Counted from the first letter of the stretch, positions 31,820 to 41,857 are shown. The stretch: 64,000 bases of DNA from WTGA01 sp965231865 (GCA_965231865.1 CBDDOJ010000002.1:62001-126000); one strand, 5' to 3'. Numbers and translations are program-made. Notes: generated from the letters alone by a model not told the origin.

Positions 31820-34800
31820 AGGCCACGTTGCGACAGCACATTAAGCTGGACGAGCGCAACCACGTCGAGAAGCCGTTGCTCGACCAGCTTGCGGGCTTGG
31901 GCTGGGAGGTCATCGACCTCACGGACATGAAACAAACCCCGGCCGATACCCATCGGAAGAACTTCATCGAGGTCGTGATGTTGCCCGTGCTGCGCGAGCG
32001 GCTCAAGGTTATCAACCCCTGGCTCGAAGACGATCAGGTCGAGGAAGTCGTTAAGCGCCTCACTGCAAACTTCCCGAGCACCGGTTTGTTGGAGAACAAC
32101 AAGCACCTGTTCCAACTCCTGCTGGAGAATACCAGCGTCAGCGAGAACCGCCAGAGTGGCGAAAAGAGCCCGACCGTCCGCTTTGCGGACTTTGCGGTCC
32201 GTGATAACAACCACTTCATCGCGGTTTGCCAATTCAAGGTCCGCGTGCTCGGCACCGAGCACCACATCATCCCTGACATTGTACTGTTCCTCAACGGTCT
32301 GCCGGTGGTGGTGATCGAGTGTAAATCGCCCAAGGTCAAGGACGCGATTCCCGAGGCGATCGATCAGACCCTCCGCTACAGTGAGCAGCGCGGGGCCAAG
32401 AAGGAAGGGAGTCCGCCGCTCTTCTACTACAACCAGTTCATCGTGGCGACCTGCCGGCAGGAAGCCAAGTTCGGCACCATCACCACCCACATGGAGAAGT
32501 ACTTTTACCGCTGGGCCGACCCATATCCACGAACCGTGGACGAACTGGATCACGGCTCAGGCAGCCCCAACGACCAGCAGCGTCTCGTCGCCGGTATGCT
32601 CGACCGGGAAAATCTGCTCGATCTGATTCGGACCTTCACGCTGTTCTCGACGAATGACCAGGGCCAGATGATCAAGATCGTCGGCCGCTACCAACAATTC
32701 CGCGCGGTGAAGCTGGCTGTGAAACGGCTGCTTGAAGGCCGCAATCCCCACGAGCGCAGCGGCATCATCTGGCACACCCAGGGCTCCGGCAAGTCGCTTA
32801 CCATGATGTTCATGGTGCGGGAAATGTACCGCCACGCACAGCTCTCGAACTGGAAGGTCATCTTCATCACGGACCGCACCCAATTGGAACAGCAACTCTC
32901 CGAGACCAGTCAGAGCATCGGCTTCACGGTGAAGCTGGCCGACAGCATCAAGGGACTCAAGGAACTGCTCAGCACCGATACCTCCGACCTGGTGATGGCG
33001 ATGATCCACAAGTTCCGTGAAGCGGACCTGACCGAGACCTTCCCGGAACTGAACGCCAGCCCCAATATCCTCGTTATGACCGATGAAGCACACCGATCGC
33101 AGTACAAGTTGCTTGGGGCCAACCTCGACAAAGGCATTCCCAACGCCACCAAGATCGGTTACACGGGCACACCGATCGACAAAACCGAACAGGTCTTCGG
33201 CGACTACATTGACAAGTACACGATGCGCCAGTCCATTGAGGATGGCGTAACGCTGGAGATCGTTTACGAGGGCCGCACCCACAACGCAGAAGTACCGAAC
33301 CAGACCGACATGGATACGGCATTCGAGGACGTGTTCAGCGACTACAACCTCCAGCAGCGTCTGGACATCCTCGGGTACGGATCGCGGAATGCCTATCTTG
33401 AGGCAGAATCCACCATTGAGGCCAAGGCCAGGGACATGGTGAAGCACTACCTCACGCATGTGTTCCCCAACGGCTACAAGGCGCAGGTGGTGGCAACGTC
33501 GCGCGAGGCGGCCGTGCGCTACAAAAAGCATCTGGATGCGGCACTTGCAGCGGCGGTCACGGAACTGGAGCGGACCAATACGGGCAAGCTGGATCTGGAC
33601 CGGCTCAAGGCAATGAAGACGGACGTCGTGATCTCTGGACACCACAACGACCTGCCCCATCTCAAAAAGTATTCCGATTCATCACGGCACGAGGTGAGTA
33701 TCAAAAGCTTCAAGTTGTCGTTCGACAGCGAAGAGGGTGGTATCAACGGAGACATGGGAATCCTGATCGTCAACAACATGCTGCTTACCGGCTTCGATGC
33801 ACCGGTCGAGCAGGTGATGTATCTCGACAAGGTCGTGGTTGCCCATAACCTGCTGCAGGCCATTGCCCGTGTGAACCGCGTGAGCGGCGAATCCAAGGAC
33901 AAGGGCTTCGTAGTGGATTATGTCGGCATTGGCCACCATCTCAATAAGGCGATCAATACGTACGACGAGCGCGAACAGAAGGAGATCATCGATGCCCTGA
34001 GTTTCCCCGAGGAGGAACTGCGGGAACTCCAGAACGCCCACGCCACCGTGATGGCCCTGCTCCAGAAGCACGGTCTGACGGACATGAACGATCACGATGC
34101 CTTCTATGATGTATTCTACGACGAGGACCTGCGCTTTGAATTCATGCTGACGTTCAAGCGGCTGACCAAATCGCTCAACCTCCTGTTCCCGGCCCGCCAG
34201 GCCCTGGAGTTCATGGACGACTACAAGGCACTCGCCGAGATCAATGTGCTCGCCGGCAAGCACTTTCGCGACCAGCGCCTGAGCATGAAGGGGATTCCGG
34301 CGAAGCTTCGTGCAATCACGGATGCCCACCTTGAGTCCCAGGGCATTGATGTCAAAGTCCCCCCGATCTCGATCCTTGACAATGATTTCGAAAAGTGTGT
34401 CGGCGAGCACCGCCGGACCAAGACCAAAGCGGCAGAGATCGAGCACGCGATCCGCCACCACCTCGACGTAGACCTGGATGATGATCCGGACCTGCGAGCT
34501 TCCTTCGCCGATGCCCTGTTGCTCATCTTTGAGCAATTCCGAGACAACTGGAATAATATCTACGAGGAACTGGAAAAACTTCGGACGCGAATTATCAAGG
34601 CCAGCAACGAACCAACCTACGGATTGCATCGAAAAAAACAAATGCCATTCTTTCGGATGTTTCAGCGTGAGTTGTTCGGCGCAGACCAGCCGACTGTGGA
34701 TCAGACTCAGGTGGCTGGGGAGCATGCTGTCGATGGAATCGACAAGGAAGACCAAATCGGCTATCTCGTAGATTTAACACAGAAGATTACTCTCGTTGTC

Positions 34801-34995
34801 GAGAGAGAGTTGATATTGGCAGGATTCTGGGAGAGCATTCCGGCCCGTAATAAGCTGAAAGCAGAGATCCAAAAGATATTGCTCGCGCCTGAGTTCGCCA
34901 ACGTTCCCGGACTCGTCAAGAATCGCGCGCATATTATTAGTCGAGTCATGGAAATTTCCGAAAAGAACCATGACATCATTCTTTTCGCAGATTAG
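31816..34995 (+). CDS. hsdR: Type I restriction endonuclease subunit HsdR
   Basis: 1059 aa, normal length. The nuclease domain holds the PD-(D/E)XK motif: Asp154 in IIPDIVLFLN and Glu168-x-Lys170 in VVVIECKSPK. A SF2 translocase follows with Walker A TQGSGKSLTM, DEAH box MTDEAHRSQY, TGTPID and the motif VI AIARVNRV. The C-terminal helical region from ~800 binds the methyltransferase. All catalytic residues are present, so the complete restriction-modification system hsdMSR appears functional. The gene is separated from hsdS by the OLD/UvrD pair. Confidence 0.95.
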   Translation: MKATLRQHIKLDERNHVEKPLLDQLAGLGWEVIDLTDMKQTPADTHRKNFIEVVMLPVLRERLKVINPWLEDDQVEEVVKRLTANFPSTGLLENNKHLFQLLLENTSVSENRQSGEKSPTVRFADFAVRDNNHFIAVCQFKVRVLGTEHHIIPDIVLFLNGLPVVVIECKSPKVKDAIPEAIDQTLRYSEQRGAKKEGSPPLFYYNQFIVATCRQEAKFGTITTHMEKYFYRWADPYPRTVDELDHGSGSPNDQQRLVAGMLDRENLLDLIRTFTLFSTNDQGQMIKIVGRYQQFRAVKLAVKRLLEGRNPHERSGIIWHTQGSGKSLTMMFMVREMYRHAQLSNWKVIFITDRTQLEQQLSETSQSIGFTVKLADSIKGLKELLSTDTSDLVMAMIHKFREADLTETFPELNASPNILVMTDEAHRSQYKLLGANLDKGIPNATKIGYTGTPIDKTEQVFGDYIDKYTMRQSIEDGVTLEIVYEGRTHNAEVPNQTDMDTAFEDVFSDYNLQQRLDILGYGSRNAYLEAESTIEAKARDMVKHYLTHVFPNGYKAQVVATSREAAVRYKKHLDAALAAAVTELERTNTGKLDLDRLKAMKTDVVISGHHNDLPHLKKYSDSSRHEVSIKSFKLSFDSEEGGINGDMGILIVNNMLLTGFDAPVEQVMYLDKVVVAHNLLQAIARVNRVSGESKDKGFVVDYVGIGHHLNKAINTYDEREQKEIIDALSFPEEELRELQNAHATVMALLQKHGLTDMNDHDAFYDVFYDEDLRFEFMLTFKRLTKSLNLLFPARQALEFMDDYKALAEINVLAGKHFRDQRLSMKGIPAKLRAITDAHLESQGIDVKVPPISILDNDFEKCVGEHRRTKTKAAEIEHAIRHHLDVDLDDDPDLRASFADALLLIFEQFRDNWNNIYEELEKLRTRIIKASNEPTYGLHRKKQMPFFRMFQRELFGADQPTVDQTQVAGEHAVDGIDKEDQIGYLVDLTQKITLVVERELILAGFWESIPARNKLKAEIQKILLAPEFANVPGLVKNRAHIISRVMEISEKNHDIILFAD

Positions 34996-35000
34996 TGAAA

Positions 35001-35684
35001 ATGGATATTTCCTACTCGGTAAAAAGATCTTCAAAACGAACGAAAGTTACGATCACTATCGAGCGTGACCGCGAGGTTATTGTGCACGCTCCGAATCATG
35101 CGTCCGAGGAGACAATTGCGCGGATAGTCGAAGCCAAGCGGCATTGGATCTACGAGAAAATACGACATAGCCAAAAATACATGGACCGCCCTCATGCACC
35201 TGGCAAAGAACTCGTTAGCGGTGAGTCTGCGCTATATCTTGGTCGGAGTTATCGCATCGAAGTCGTAGACAAAGAGACGAAAATTATTGAGTTTGATCGG
35301 CGTTTTCTGATCCCGGCATCGCGTGCGCGCCACAAAAAGGGTGCGATGCGGGAGTGGTATATCGCGCGAGCAAAGGAACGAATTCTGCCTCGCGTGGTGA
35401 AGCAGGCTCGGGAGCTTGGCGTTTCCTTTGGGCAGGCGCGCATTGTTGATAGTCGATACCGGTGGGGTTCATGCACAGTTCGTGACAACATCAACCTGAA
35501 CTGGCGGTTGATTAAGGCGCCGATGTTTGTGGTCGATTACGTTATCGCCCATGAACTCGCCCACCTTTTAGAGCCCAACCACACGCCTCGATTCTGGAAC
35601 ATAGTGAAGACGCAAGTACCCACCATGGACAGAGCGCGTGGCTGGCTAAGGGAGCATGGCCAACTCCTTGAAGAAGAGGTTTAG
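35001..35684 (+). CDS. YgjP/WLM-type zinc metallopeptidase linked to type I R-M
   Basis: 227 aa from ATG 35001. A GTG at 34995 shares a base with the hsdR stop (TAGTG) and would add two residues. The zinc-binding HELAH motif is in YVIAHELAHLLEPNHTPRFW, where the third ligand is the later His or Glu. RYRWGSCTVRDNINLNWRL and the N-terminal beta-rich region (ITIERDREVIVHAPNHAS) match the YgjP/DUF45 family, often next to hsdR. It may control turnover of the restriction complex or other DNA-bound proteins; this is inference from position. Confidence 0.85.
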   Translation: MDISYSVKRSSKRTKVTITIERDREVIVHAPNHASEETIARIVEAKRHWIYEKIRHSQKYMDRPHAPGKELVSGESALYLGRSYRIEVVDKETKIIEFDRRFLIPASRARHKKGAMREWYIARAKERILPRVVKQARELGVSFGQARIVDSRYRWGSCTVRDNINLNWRLIKAPMFVVDYVIAHELAHLLEPNHTPRFWNIVKTQVPTMDRARGWLREHGQLLEEEV

Positions 35685-35784
35685 CCAATAGATAGTGTAC
35701 GATGTAGATGGGCTACCATCACAAGCTTACCGAACGCTTACTCCCGACCGAAACAGGCCCTGCACAAAACGACCTGACAAATCA

Positions 35785-36969
35785 ATGAAAATCAAGGATA
35801 TCAGAACTTGGGTGGTGGGGAATCCACCCCCTCACTTCGGCGGCCAGTATTTCATTTTCCTGAAACTGACCACAGACAATGGTATCGAGGGCGTGGGGGA
35901 AGTGTATGCGGCGACATTCAGCCCCCGCACCATCGAAATCATGATCGCGGATGTTGCACAACGGTACTTTCTGGGCGCCGACCCGTTTGCAATCGAAAAA
36001 CTCTGGCGTCAGGTGTACGGAAGCGGCTACAACCTCAGGCCGGACGTATCACTCATGGGTGTTCTGAGCGGACTTGAAATGGCGTGCTGGGATATCATTG
36101 GCAAAGCCGTGGAAAAACCCGTCTACCAGTTACTGGGCGGCAAGATACACGAAAGGCTCCGAAGCTATACGTATCTCTATCCACGGGAAGGAGACCAGGC
36201 AGATGTCTATACGGACCCTGACCTGGCAGCACAACGGGCATTGGACTGCGTTGAGCAGGGTTTTACCGCGGTGAAGTTCGACCCGGCCGGACCCTACACG
36301 GTGTACGACGGTCGCCAACCCTCTCTGGAAGACCTCCACCGCAGCGAACAGTTTGTCAAAAGAATCCGGCAAGCGGTGGGAAACCGCGCTGACCTGCTGT
36401 TTGGGACCCATGGGCAGTTTACTGCTGCCGGCGCAATCCGCCTGGCCAGGCGCCTGGAACCGTACGATCCATTGTGGCTGGAAGAACCCACTCCCCCCGA
36501 GAATCCGGCAGAAATGGCCAGAGTGGCGAGGCAGACAACCATCCCTGTGGCGACGGGAGAACGTCTGACCACCAAATATGAATTTGCCCGTGTCCTGGAA
36601 AACCAGGCCGCGTCTATTTTGCAAATGGCACTCGGCCGGGTGGGCGGCATCCTCGAAGCAAAAAAGATTGCGGGGATGGCGGAAACCTACCATGCACAAA
36701 TTGCACCCCATTTGTATTGCGGCCCAATCGAGGGGGCGGCCAATGTACAGCTCAGCACCTGCACCCCCAATTTCCTGATCCTGGAGAGCATACAGGACTG
36801 GGGCGGCTTTCATGGGGAAATACTGGAGAAACCCATGCAGTGGGACAACGGCTATGTGATTCCGCCAACGGAACCCGGTCTTGGCGTCAATCTGAATGAA
36901 GCGGTTGCAGAGGCCAATCCCTACCGGGGAAAACGGTTACATCTTGAAATGGACGACCGTATCCTGTAA
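35785..36969 (+). CDS. Mandelate racemase/muconate lactonizing enzyme family dehydratase
   Basis: 394 aa from ATG 35785 (MKIKDIRTWVVGNPPP); the frame upstream to 35695 is non-coding leader. It is an enolase-superfamily barrel enzyme with the capping domain up to ~125, the catalytic-type lysine in FTAVKFDPAGPY, the metal-binding acidic residues in DLLFGTHGQFT, PLWLEEPTPPEN and ATGERL, and the catalytic His in QIAPHLYCGPIEGA. The THGQ, EEPxPP and AP(H)xYxGP segments are typical of galactonate-type dehydratases. The sugar-acid substrate is not known. It is the first core gene after the defence island. Confidence 0.88.
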   Translation: MKIKDIRTWVVGNPPPHFGGQYFIFLKLTTDNGIEGVGEVYAATFSPRTIEIMIADVAQRYFLGADPFAIEKLWRQVYGSGYNLRPDVSLMGVLSGLEMACWDIIGKAVEKPVYQLLGGKIHERLRSYTYLYPREGDQADVYTDPDLAAQRALDCVEQGFTAVKFDPAGPYTVYDGRQPSLEDLHRSEQFVKRIRQAVGNRADLLFGTHGQFTAAGAIRLARRLEPYDPLWLEEPTPPENPAEMARVARQTTIPVATGERLTTKYEFARVLENQAASILQMALGRVGGILEAKKIAGMAETYHAQIAPHLYCGPIEGAANVQLSTCTPNFLILESIQDWGGFHGEILEKPMQWDNGYVIPPTEPGLGVNLNEAVAEANPYRGKRLHLEMDDRIL

Positions 36970-37094
36970 TTCCGGTCTGCCATTGGGCCGTCACTCAACC
37001 CCCTGTTCGGAAACCCGGGAACAACGGCCGGCGGTTTCCCGCAAAGATTCCGGCACACCCCCCCGGACAGGCCGCACCCGTTCCCGTCCAATCC

Positions 37095-37805
37095 TCAGTC
37101 CAGCAACAGCGGCAACTGTTCGCCCGGAGTGACACCCGTTTCATTGTGTAGGAGACGAAGGGCAAGAATCTCAACGCCGCGGTCTTTCGCTTCCAACAGC
37201 GCCTGGTGGTATGCCGGGTCAATATCCGCGGCAATCCCAAAGGAATTTCCTTCCGGACGGTTGACGGCAAACAGCAGGATACCCCGGTAGCCCTGTTGCA
37301 CGGCATGCTGCAACAGTTCCAGGTGTTTTCTGCCCCGTACCGTGACCGCATCCGGAAACAACACCCGGCCGTCCCGGAACAGCGTTGCGTTCTTGATTTC
37401 AAGATAACCGTCCGGCCGGTTGCCGCCGGACAACCTGAAATCGAAGCGGGATTTTTCGAAACTTTCCCGAAAATAGGCCGGCTCGGATTTCAACTCCCTG
37501 TACCCGTGCAAAGTGGGAATGGCGTTTTCCTCGATGAAACTGCGAATGAACTGATTGACCCGGGCGGTATTCACACCGATCCACCCAGCCCCCATATCGA
37601 CCCGCTCCAGCGTCCATTTCAATTTGCGTTTCGGGTTGTCACTGGCACTGATCTGGACAGCCGCACCGGGAGACCAGCACCCGGTCATGGCCCCGGTGTT
37701 GGGGCAATGTGCGGTCACAATTTCACCCGTAGGCAATTCGATGTCCGCAAGAAACCGCTTGTATCGGGAGAGGATACGGCCTTCAAAAAGCGGGGGCAGC
37801 TTCAA
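37095..37805 (-). CDS. sfsA: SfsA family DNA/RNA nuclease-like protein
   Basis: 236 aa, standard length. It has the N-terminal OB-fold (FEGRILSRYKRFLADIEL, TAHCPNTGAMTG) and a PD-(D/E)XK-like core visible as RFDFRLSG, then GYLEIKNATL, then LFPDAVTVRGRKHLELL. SfsA was first described as a sugar fermentation stimulation protein and is now seen as a nuclease-like DNA-binding protein. It is followed 24 bp downstream by the end of the phosphatase gene on the same strand, so the two may be cotranscribed. Confidence 0.93.
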   Translation of the reverse strand: MKLPPLFEGRILSRYKRFLADIELPTGEIVTAHCPNTGAMTGCWSPGAAVQISASDNPKRKLKWTLERVDMGAGWIGVNTARVNQFIRSFIEENAIPTLHGYRELKSEPAYFRESFEKSRFDFRLSGGNRPDGYLEIKNATLFRDGRVLFPDAVTVRGRKHLELLQHAVQQGYRGILLFAVNRPEGNSFGIAADIDPAYHQALLEAKDRGVEILALRLLHNETGVTPGEQLPLLLD

Positions 37806-37829
37806 AAGACAACTCCTGACCGGGTGTTA

Positions 37830-38282
37830 TCAGGCGCTGATGGCTTTCAATACCGACCAGGGCGGGTCACAGTCCCTCGCTGTGGTCACCCGCTTCATCG
37901 CCCATTCCAGCCCGCGATGTCCCGGCCAGGCCAGATACCCTGCAACGATGGCCGGTGAGCGTTGCTTGCCCGCAGTACAATGCACATAGACCTGGTGTTT
38001 GTCTGAAATGATTTCCGCCAGAAGGTCCACTGCCCCAGGCAGTTTTTCCAGGAGATCATCGTCGTCATAGTCGAGGATTCCAAAGCGGTACACGGCGATT
38101 TCCATCTCACGGTAGTACCGCTCCATTTTGGGCCAGTCAATTTCAAGCTTTGAGAAATCCTCCTGTGACTGCAGATTGAGCACAGCGGTCAGGCCCGCCT
38201 GCTTCAGGCATCGAACATCGTCACCGCTGACGGGACAGGCACCAACAAAAATATTGTCCGCAATTTTGTCAAAGCTGATCAT
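37830..38282 (-). CDS. Dual-specificity/tyrosine-type protein phosphatase
   Basis: 150 aa from ATG 38282 (MISFDKIADNIFVGA); the upstream frame is rich in Arg and Pro and unlike the family. The catalytic P-loop is VHCTAGKQRSP, a Cys-x5-Arg signature, and an Asp-rich general-acid loop lies earlier (LDYDDDDLL). Proteins of this kind dephosphorylate Tyr/Ser/Thr residues or phosphoinositides. The substrate is unknown. It is probably in one operon with sfsA. Confidence 0.85.
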   Translation of the reverse strand: MISFDKIADNIFVGACPVSGDDVRCLKQAGLTAVLNLQSQEDFSKLEIDWPKMERYYREMEIAVYRFGILDYDDDDLLEKLPGAVDLLAEIISDKHQVYVHCTAGKQRSPAIVAGYLAWPGHRGLEWAMKRVTTARDCDPPWSVLKAISA

Positions 38283-38836
38283 GCTGTCAATCAATGCTCC
38301 AGTATCTGAATGGGCTCCGGCGCCCCCGTGCATTGGCCAGGCTGATTTCCTTCTTTTCCGTTGCCTGGCAACCACCCCGTCCCGCTCCATCCTGGGCGCG
38401 GAGTTTACCCCAAACCGATCCGGGATCATATGTGCAGAAACCGGATATCTGCACCGGATTCCGTGCACAGTGAAAAATACCCTGCCTCTGCCCATCCCAG
38501 GCCGAAATCTTCAAAAACGACCCTCGCCCGGGATTCGTCATCCATGGCATTTACAACCGAACCTGAATCCAATAACATTCAAATCAGCAGTGAATATCCA
38601 TGGCATGGCCCGGTCGTGCCGTTGCACCGCCCGGGGAACTGTGAACAATCGGGCAACCTCAACGGTGAACGCCGTCAAAAATACCCGGAACGACACCGGA
38701 CCGGAAGTATGGTATTGTCGAAAACTAAAAAACAGTATGACTTTCGTGAAACAGCTCCTAGGCAAACTGGCTGGATTTCGGGTTTTATTCCGATATTGTA
38801 TTGCCAATCCTCATCGATTCTCCGCGAGAACCTGAA
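38283..38836. other. Intergenic region between the phosphatase and mlaA
   Basis: About 550 bp between divergent genes. Frames are open over parts of it but no gene or ncRNA was recognised. It presumably contains the promoters of both flanking genes. TATTGT around 38714 is a weak candidate -10 element for mlaA. Confidence 0.4.
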
Positions 38837-39598
38837 ATGAAAATTCTCAACCAGTGGTTCACCACACTGGCGACCCTGGTTGCTATCTCGCTGATAACCG
38901 GCTGTGCCACCTCCGGAAACCCGGCTGAACAGAACGACCCGTTCGAAAAGTTCAACCGGAGCGTGCTTACATTCAATCTGGAGTCGGATCGACTCCTGCT
39001 GAAACCGGTTGCGAAAGCCTATGACCGCCACCTGCCGCAACCGGTCAAGACCGGGGTCAACAATTTCTTCTCGAATCTCTGGGAACCGATGACCATTGCC
39101 AATGATCTCCTGCAGGGGAAAATTGGCTATGCGGCCCAGGATACCATGCGCTTTGTCGCCAACAGCACCCTCGGCGTGGCTGGACTTTTCGATGTTGCCA
39201 AGGACATGAATATGCCCCGCCGCAAGGAAGATTTTGGGCAGACCCTGGCGGTCTGGGGTGTGCCTGAAGGACCCTATCTGGTACTCCCCTTGCTGGGGCC
39301 GAGCAACCTGCGGGATGCCGCAGGCCTGATCCCGCAATATCATTACGGGGACCCGGTGGCCAAGCTTGACTCCCCGGAACGAATATACGCGGAAGGGCTC
39401 AGAGCAGTGAACACACGATCAAGGTGGCTGGATGCAGAAGATGTTTTTGAACTGCAGCCTGACAAGTACCTGTTTCTCAGGGAAGTCTACCGGTCTGATC
39501 GGGAAAACCTGATTTATGATGGAAATCCGCCTGCTGAGGATGGTGAGGATTCCGGAGACGGGTTAATTGATGAATTACTGGAAGATGAACAAGAGTAG
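38837..39598 (+). CDS. mlaA: Phospholipid-transport lipoprotein MlaA (VacJ)
   Basis: 253 aa from ATG 38837. It starts with a lipoprotein signal (TLATLVAISLITGC, lipobox LITGC with Cys23 as lipidation site). The mature part contains NDPFEKFNRSVLTFN, NFFSNLWEPMTIANDLLQG and EDFGQTLAVWGVPEGPY, all highly conserved in MlaA, which removes phospholipids from the outer leaflet of the outer membrane with OmpC and the MlaFEDB transporter. Its C-terminus is short and acidic. It ends 0 bp from the start of apaH, so they are cotranscribed. Confidence 0.93.
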   Translation: MKILNQWFTTLATLVAISLITGCATSGNPAEQNDPFEKFNRSVLTFNLESDRLLLKPVAKAYDRHLPQPVKTGVNNFFSNLWEPMTIANDLLQGKIGYAAQDTMRFVANSTLGVAGLFDVAKDMNMPRRKEDFGQTLAVWGVPEGPYLVLPLLGPSNLRDAAGLIPQYHYGDPVAKLDSPERIYAEGLRAVNTRSRWLDAEDVFELQPDKYLFLREVYRSDRENLIYDGNPPAEDGEDSGDGLIDELLEDEQE

Positions 39599-40450
39599 AT
39601 GGCGGTATATGCGATTGGAGATGTGCAGGGTTGTATCTACCCTTTCGAAAAACTTCTCGAAAAAATAAAATTCGACCCCAGTTCTGACAAGCTGTGGTTG
39701 ACCGGTGATCTGGTCAACCGTGGCCCCAACTCGCTTGCGACATTGAGACTGGTCAAAAGTCTCGGAAAAAGTGCAGTCACCGTGCTGGGCAATCACGATC
39801 TTCTGTTGCTGGCCATCACCGAAAAAATCAAGCGGAATCGCAAGGGGGACACCCTGCAAAAAATTTCCAGGGCAGACGATATTGGAGAATTGACAGACTG
39901 GTTGAGACACCGCCCCCTGGTCCATTGTGACAAGGATTTGAAGACCATCATGGTGCATGCCGGGGTATACCCGGGGTGGTCCCGCAAACAATTGCTCGAC
40001 TATGCGGGGGAAGCAGAAAAAACCATTCGGGGTAAAAAATACAGAAAATGTCTGAAGCGCATGTATGGACAAACTCCCTTGCGCTGGGACAAGAACCTTG
40101 AGGGCTGGGAGCGCAAACGGTTTATTCTCAATACCCTGACCAGAATGCGGTATTGCGACCGGCGCCGAAGACTGAATTTCAAACAGAAGGGCCCGCCTGG
40201 CAGCCAGCCAAAGCGATATATTCCCTGGTTTGACCATCCAGACCTGAAATGCAGGAAATGGCGGATTGTATTTGGTCACTGGTCGTCCCTGGGATATTTG
40301 CAGCGCGGGAACCTGGTTAGCCTGGACAGTGGTTGTGTCTGGGGCGGCAAGCTGACGGCTGTACAGCTTGACGCAGACTATATCGCACCGAAAACCTCCG
40401 TGGGGTGCAAAGCCTGGATCAGCACACACCCCTTCACCACTTTCCGGTAG
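39599..40450 (+). CDS. apaH: Symmetrical bis(5'-nucleosyl)-tetraphosphatase ApaH
   Basis: 283 aa. It hydrolyses Ap4A to two ADP and belongs to the PPP metallophosphatases. The metal-site motifs are YAIGDVQGC, LTGDLVNRGP and TVLGNHDLLLL, with a later MVHAGVYPGW and GHWSSLG carrying the remaining His residues. The ATG immediately follows the mlaA stop, implying translational coupling. ApaH also removes Np4N caps from RNA in other gammaproteobacteria. Confidence 0.95.
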   Translation: MAVYAIGDVQGCIYPFEKLLEKIKFDPSSDKLWLTGDLVNRGPNSLATLRLVKSLGKSAVTVLGNHDLLLLAITEKIKRNRKGDTLQKISRADDIGELTDWLRHRPLVHCDKDLKTIMVHAGVYPGWSRKQLLDYAGEAEKTIRGKKYRKCLKRMYGQTPLRWDKNLEGWERKRFILNTLTRMRYCDRRRRLNFKQKGPPGSQPKRYIPWFDHPDLKCRKWRIVFGHWSSLGYLQRGNLVSLDSGCVWGGKLTAVQLDADYIAPKTSVGCKAWISTHPFTTFR

Positions 40451-40550
40451 CGGCAAAACCATATCCCGCCATTCATTGCCCCCCCGATTTAATCTGCGCA
40501 CACCGCCTTGTCCTGAATCATTTCTGCACAACCATAATGGATGCCTGCCC

Positions 40551-41831
40551 ATGCCAAAATCCGTTGAAAACCTCGTAGATTTCATTGCCCGCTCTCCCAC
40601 CCCCTACCATGCGGTTGAAAATCTGGCTGTCAATCTGGAACAGGCGGGTTACAAACGGTTGTACGAACACAATACCTGGTCGCCGGCTCCCGGAAAATAT
40701 TATCTGAGCAGAAACGACTCGTCGCTGATCGCGATAAAGCTGTCGAATTCTCCCGCCCGGAAGGGTTTCAGGCTGATCGGGGCGCACACGGACAGCCCCT
40801 GCCTGAAGGTAAAACCCAATGCAATCAGCGTCAATAACGGGTACGCCAAACTCGGTGTTGAAGTGTACGGTGGCGCACTGCTGAATCCCTGGTTTGACCG
40901 GGACCTTGGGATGGCCGGCCGCGTTACCGTGGGACTGAAAAATGGCGGAATCAGGAATTTTCTGATCAACATTGACCATCCCATTGCGTTCGTACCCAGT
41001 CTGGCCATTCACCTGGACCGCAAAGCCAATGATCATCGAAGCATTGACAAACAAAAGCACCTGCCCGCGGTATTGTGCCGGACAGCCATGGAAACCATGG
41101 ATTTCAACTCCATCCTCCACCAACAGCTGGAGAAACAGCATCCACACCAGGCCTTTGAATCCATTCTCGGGTTTGAGCTTTCGTTGTACGATTGCCAAAA
41201 ACCATCGTTGGTGGGCCTGAACCAGGAGTTTATTGCCTCCGCCAGACTGGACAACCTGCTGAGTTGCCATGCGGCCATTGACGCGCTGCTCCAGTCAGGA
41301 AATACCAGCAACCAGATTGTTGTACTCAATGACCATGAAGAGGTCGGAAGCGGTTCAACCAGCGGAGCAGAAGGCCCGTTTCTCTCTTCCGTCCTGTCCA
41401 GACTGTGTGGCGAGGCCCTGCCCCAGGCCCTTTCGCATTCCATGCTGGTTTCCGCCGACAATGCACACGGTGTCCACCCCAACTATCCTGAAGTCCACGA
41501 ACCGGCCCACCAGCCGTTGATCAACCAGGGGCCGGTAATCAAGATCAACCACAACCAGCGCTATGCCACCAACAGCGAAACCGAAGCGGTATTCAGGTCC
41601 GCCTGTGAAGTGGCCAATGTTCCCTGCCAATCCATTGTCGTTCGGTCAGACATGGGCTGTGGATCCACCATCGGACCCATTACCGCCACCCGGCTCGGGA
41701 TACGCACGGTGGATGTGGGCGCCCCGCAGCTGGCCATGCACTCCGTCAGGGAACTGGCTGGCGTCCAGGACGCAGGGTACCTGTGCAAGGCTCTGGCGGG
41801 ATTTCTTCAGTACGAAGCCTGGCCATTTTAG
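40551..41831 (+). CDS. apeB: M18 family aminopeptidase
   Basis: 426 aa from ATG 40551 (MPKSVENLVDFIARSPTPYH); the upstream frame to 40368 overlaps apaH and is rejected. The zinc ligands are visible in GAHTDSPCLK (His), LDNLLSCHAA (Asp), NDHEEVGSGSTSG (Glu-Glu), SADNAHGVHPN (Asp and His) and the C-terminal MHSVRELAG (His). M18 aminopeptidases act on N-terminal acidic or neutral residues in the cytoplasm. The neighbour gluQ is convergent and the stops are 26 bp apart. Confidence 0.92.
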   Translation: MPKSVENLVDFIARSPTPYHAVENLAVNLEQAGYKRLYEHNTWSPAPGKYYLSRNDSSLIAIKLSNSPARKGFRLIGAHTDSPCLKVKPNAISVNNGYAKLGVEVYGGALLNPWFDRDLGMAGRVTVGLKNGGIRNFLINIDHPIAFVPSLAIHLDRKANDHRSIDKQKHLPAVLCRTAMETMDFNSILHQQLEKQHPHQAFESILGFELSLYDCQKPSLVGLNQEFIASARLDNLLSCHAAIDALLQSGNTSNQIVVLNDHEEVGSGSTSGAEGPFLSSVLSRLCGEALPQALSHSMLVSADNAHGVHPNYPEVHEPAHQPLINQGPVIKINHNQRYATNSETEAVFRSACEVANVPCQSIVVRSDMGCGSTIGPITATRLGIRTVDVGAPQLAMHSVRELAGVQDAGYLCKALAGFLQYEAWPF

Positions 41832-41857
41832 CCGGCCGGGCCGGTGACCGGGTGTTT

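Noticed and set aside
32557..33660. 367-codon open frame antisense to hsdR
   Set aside because: Same reason: antisense of a well-supported gene, with no domain or ribosome-binding site.
33682..34755. 357-codon open frame antisense to hsdR
   Set aside because: Shadow of the C-terminal part of hsdR; composition reflects the complementary strand.
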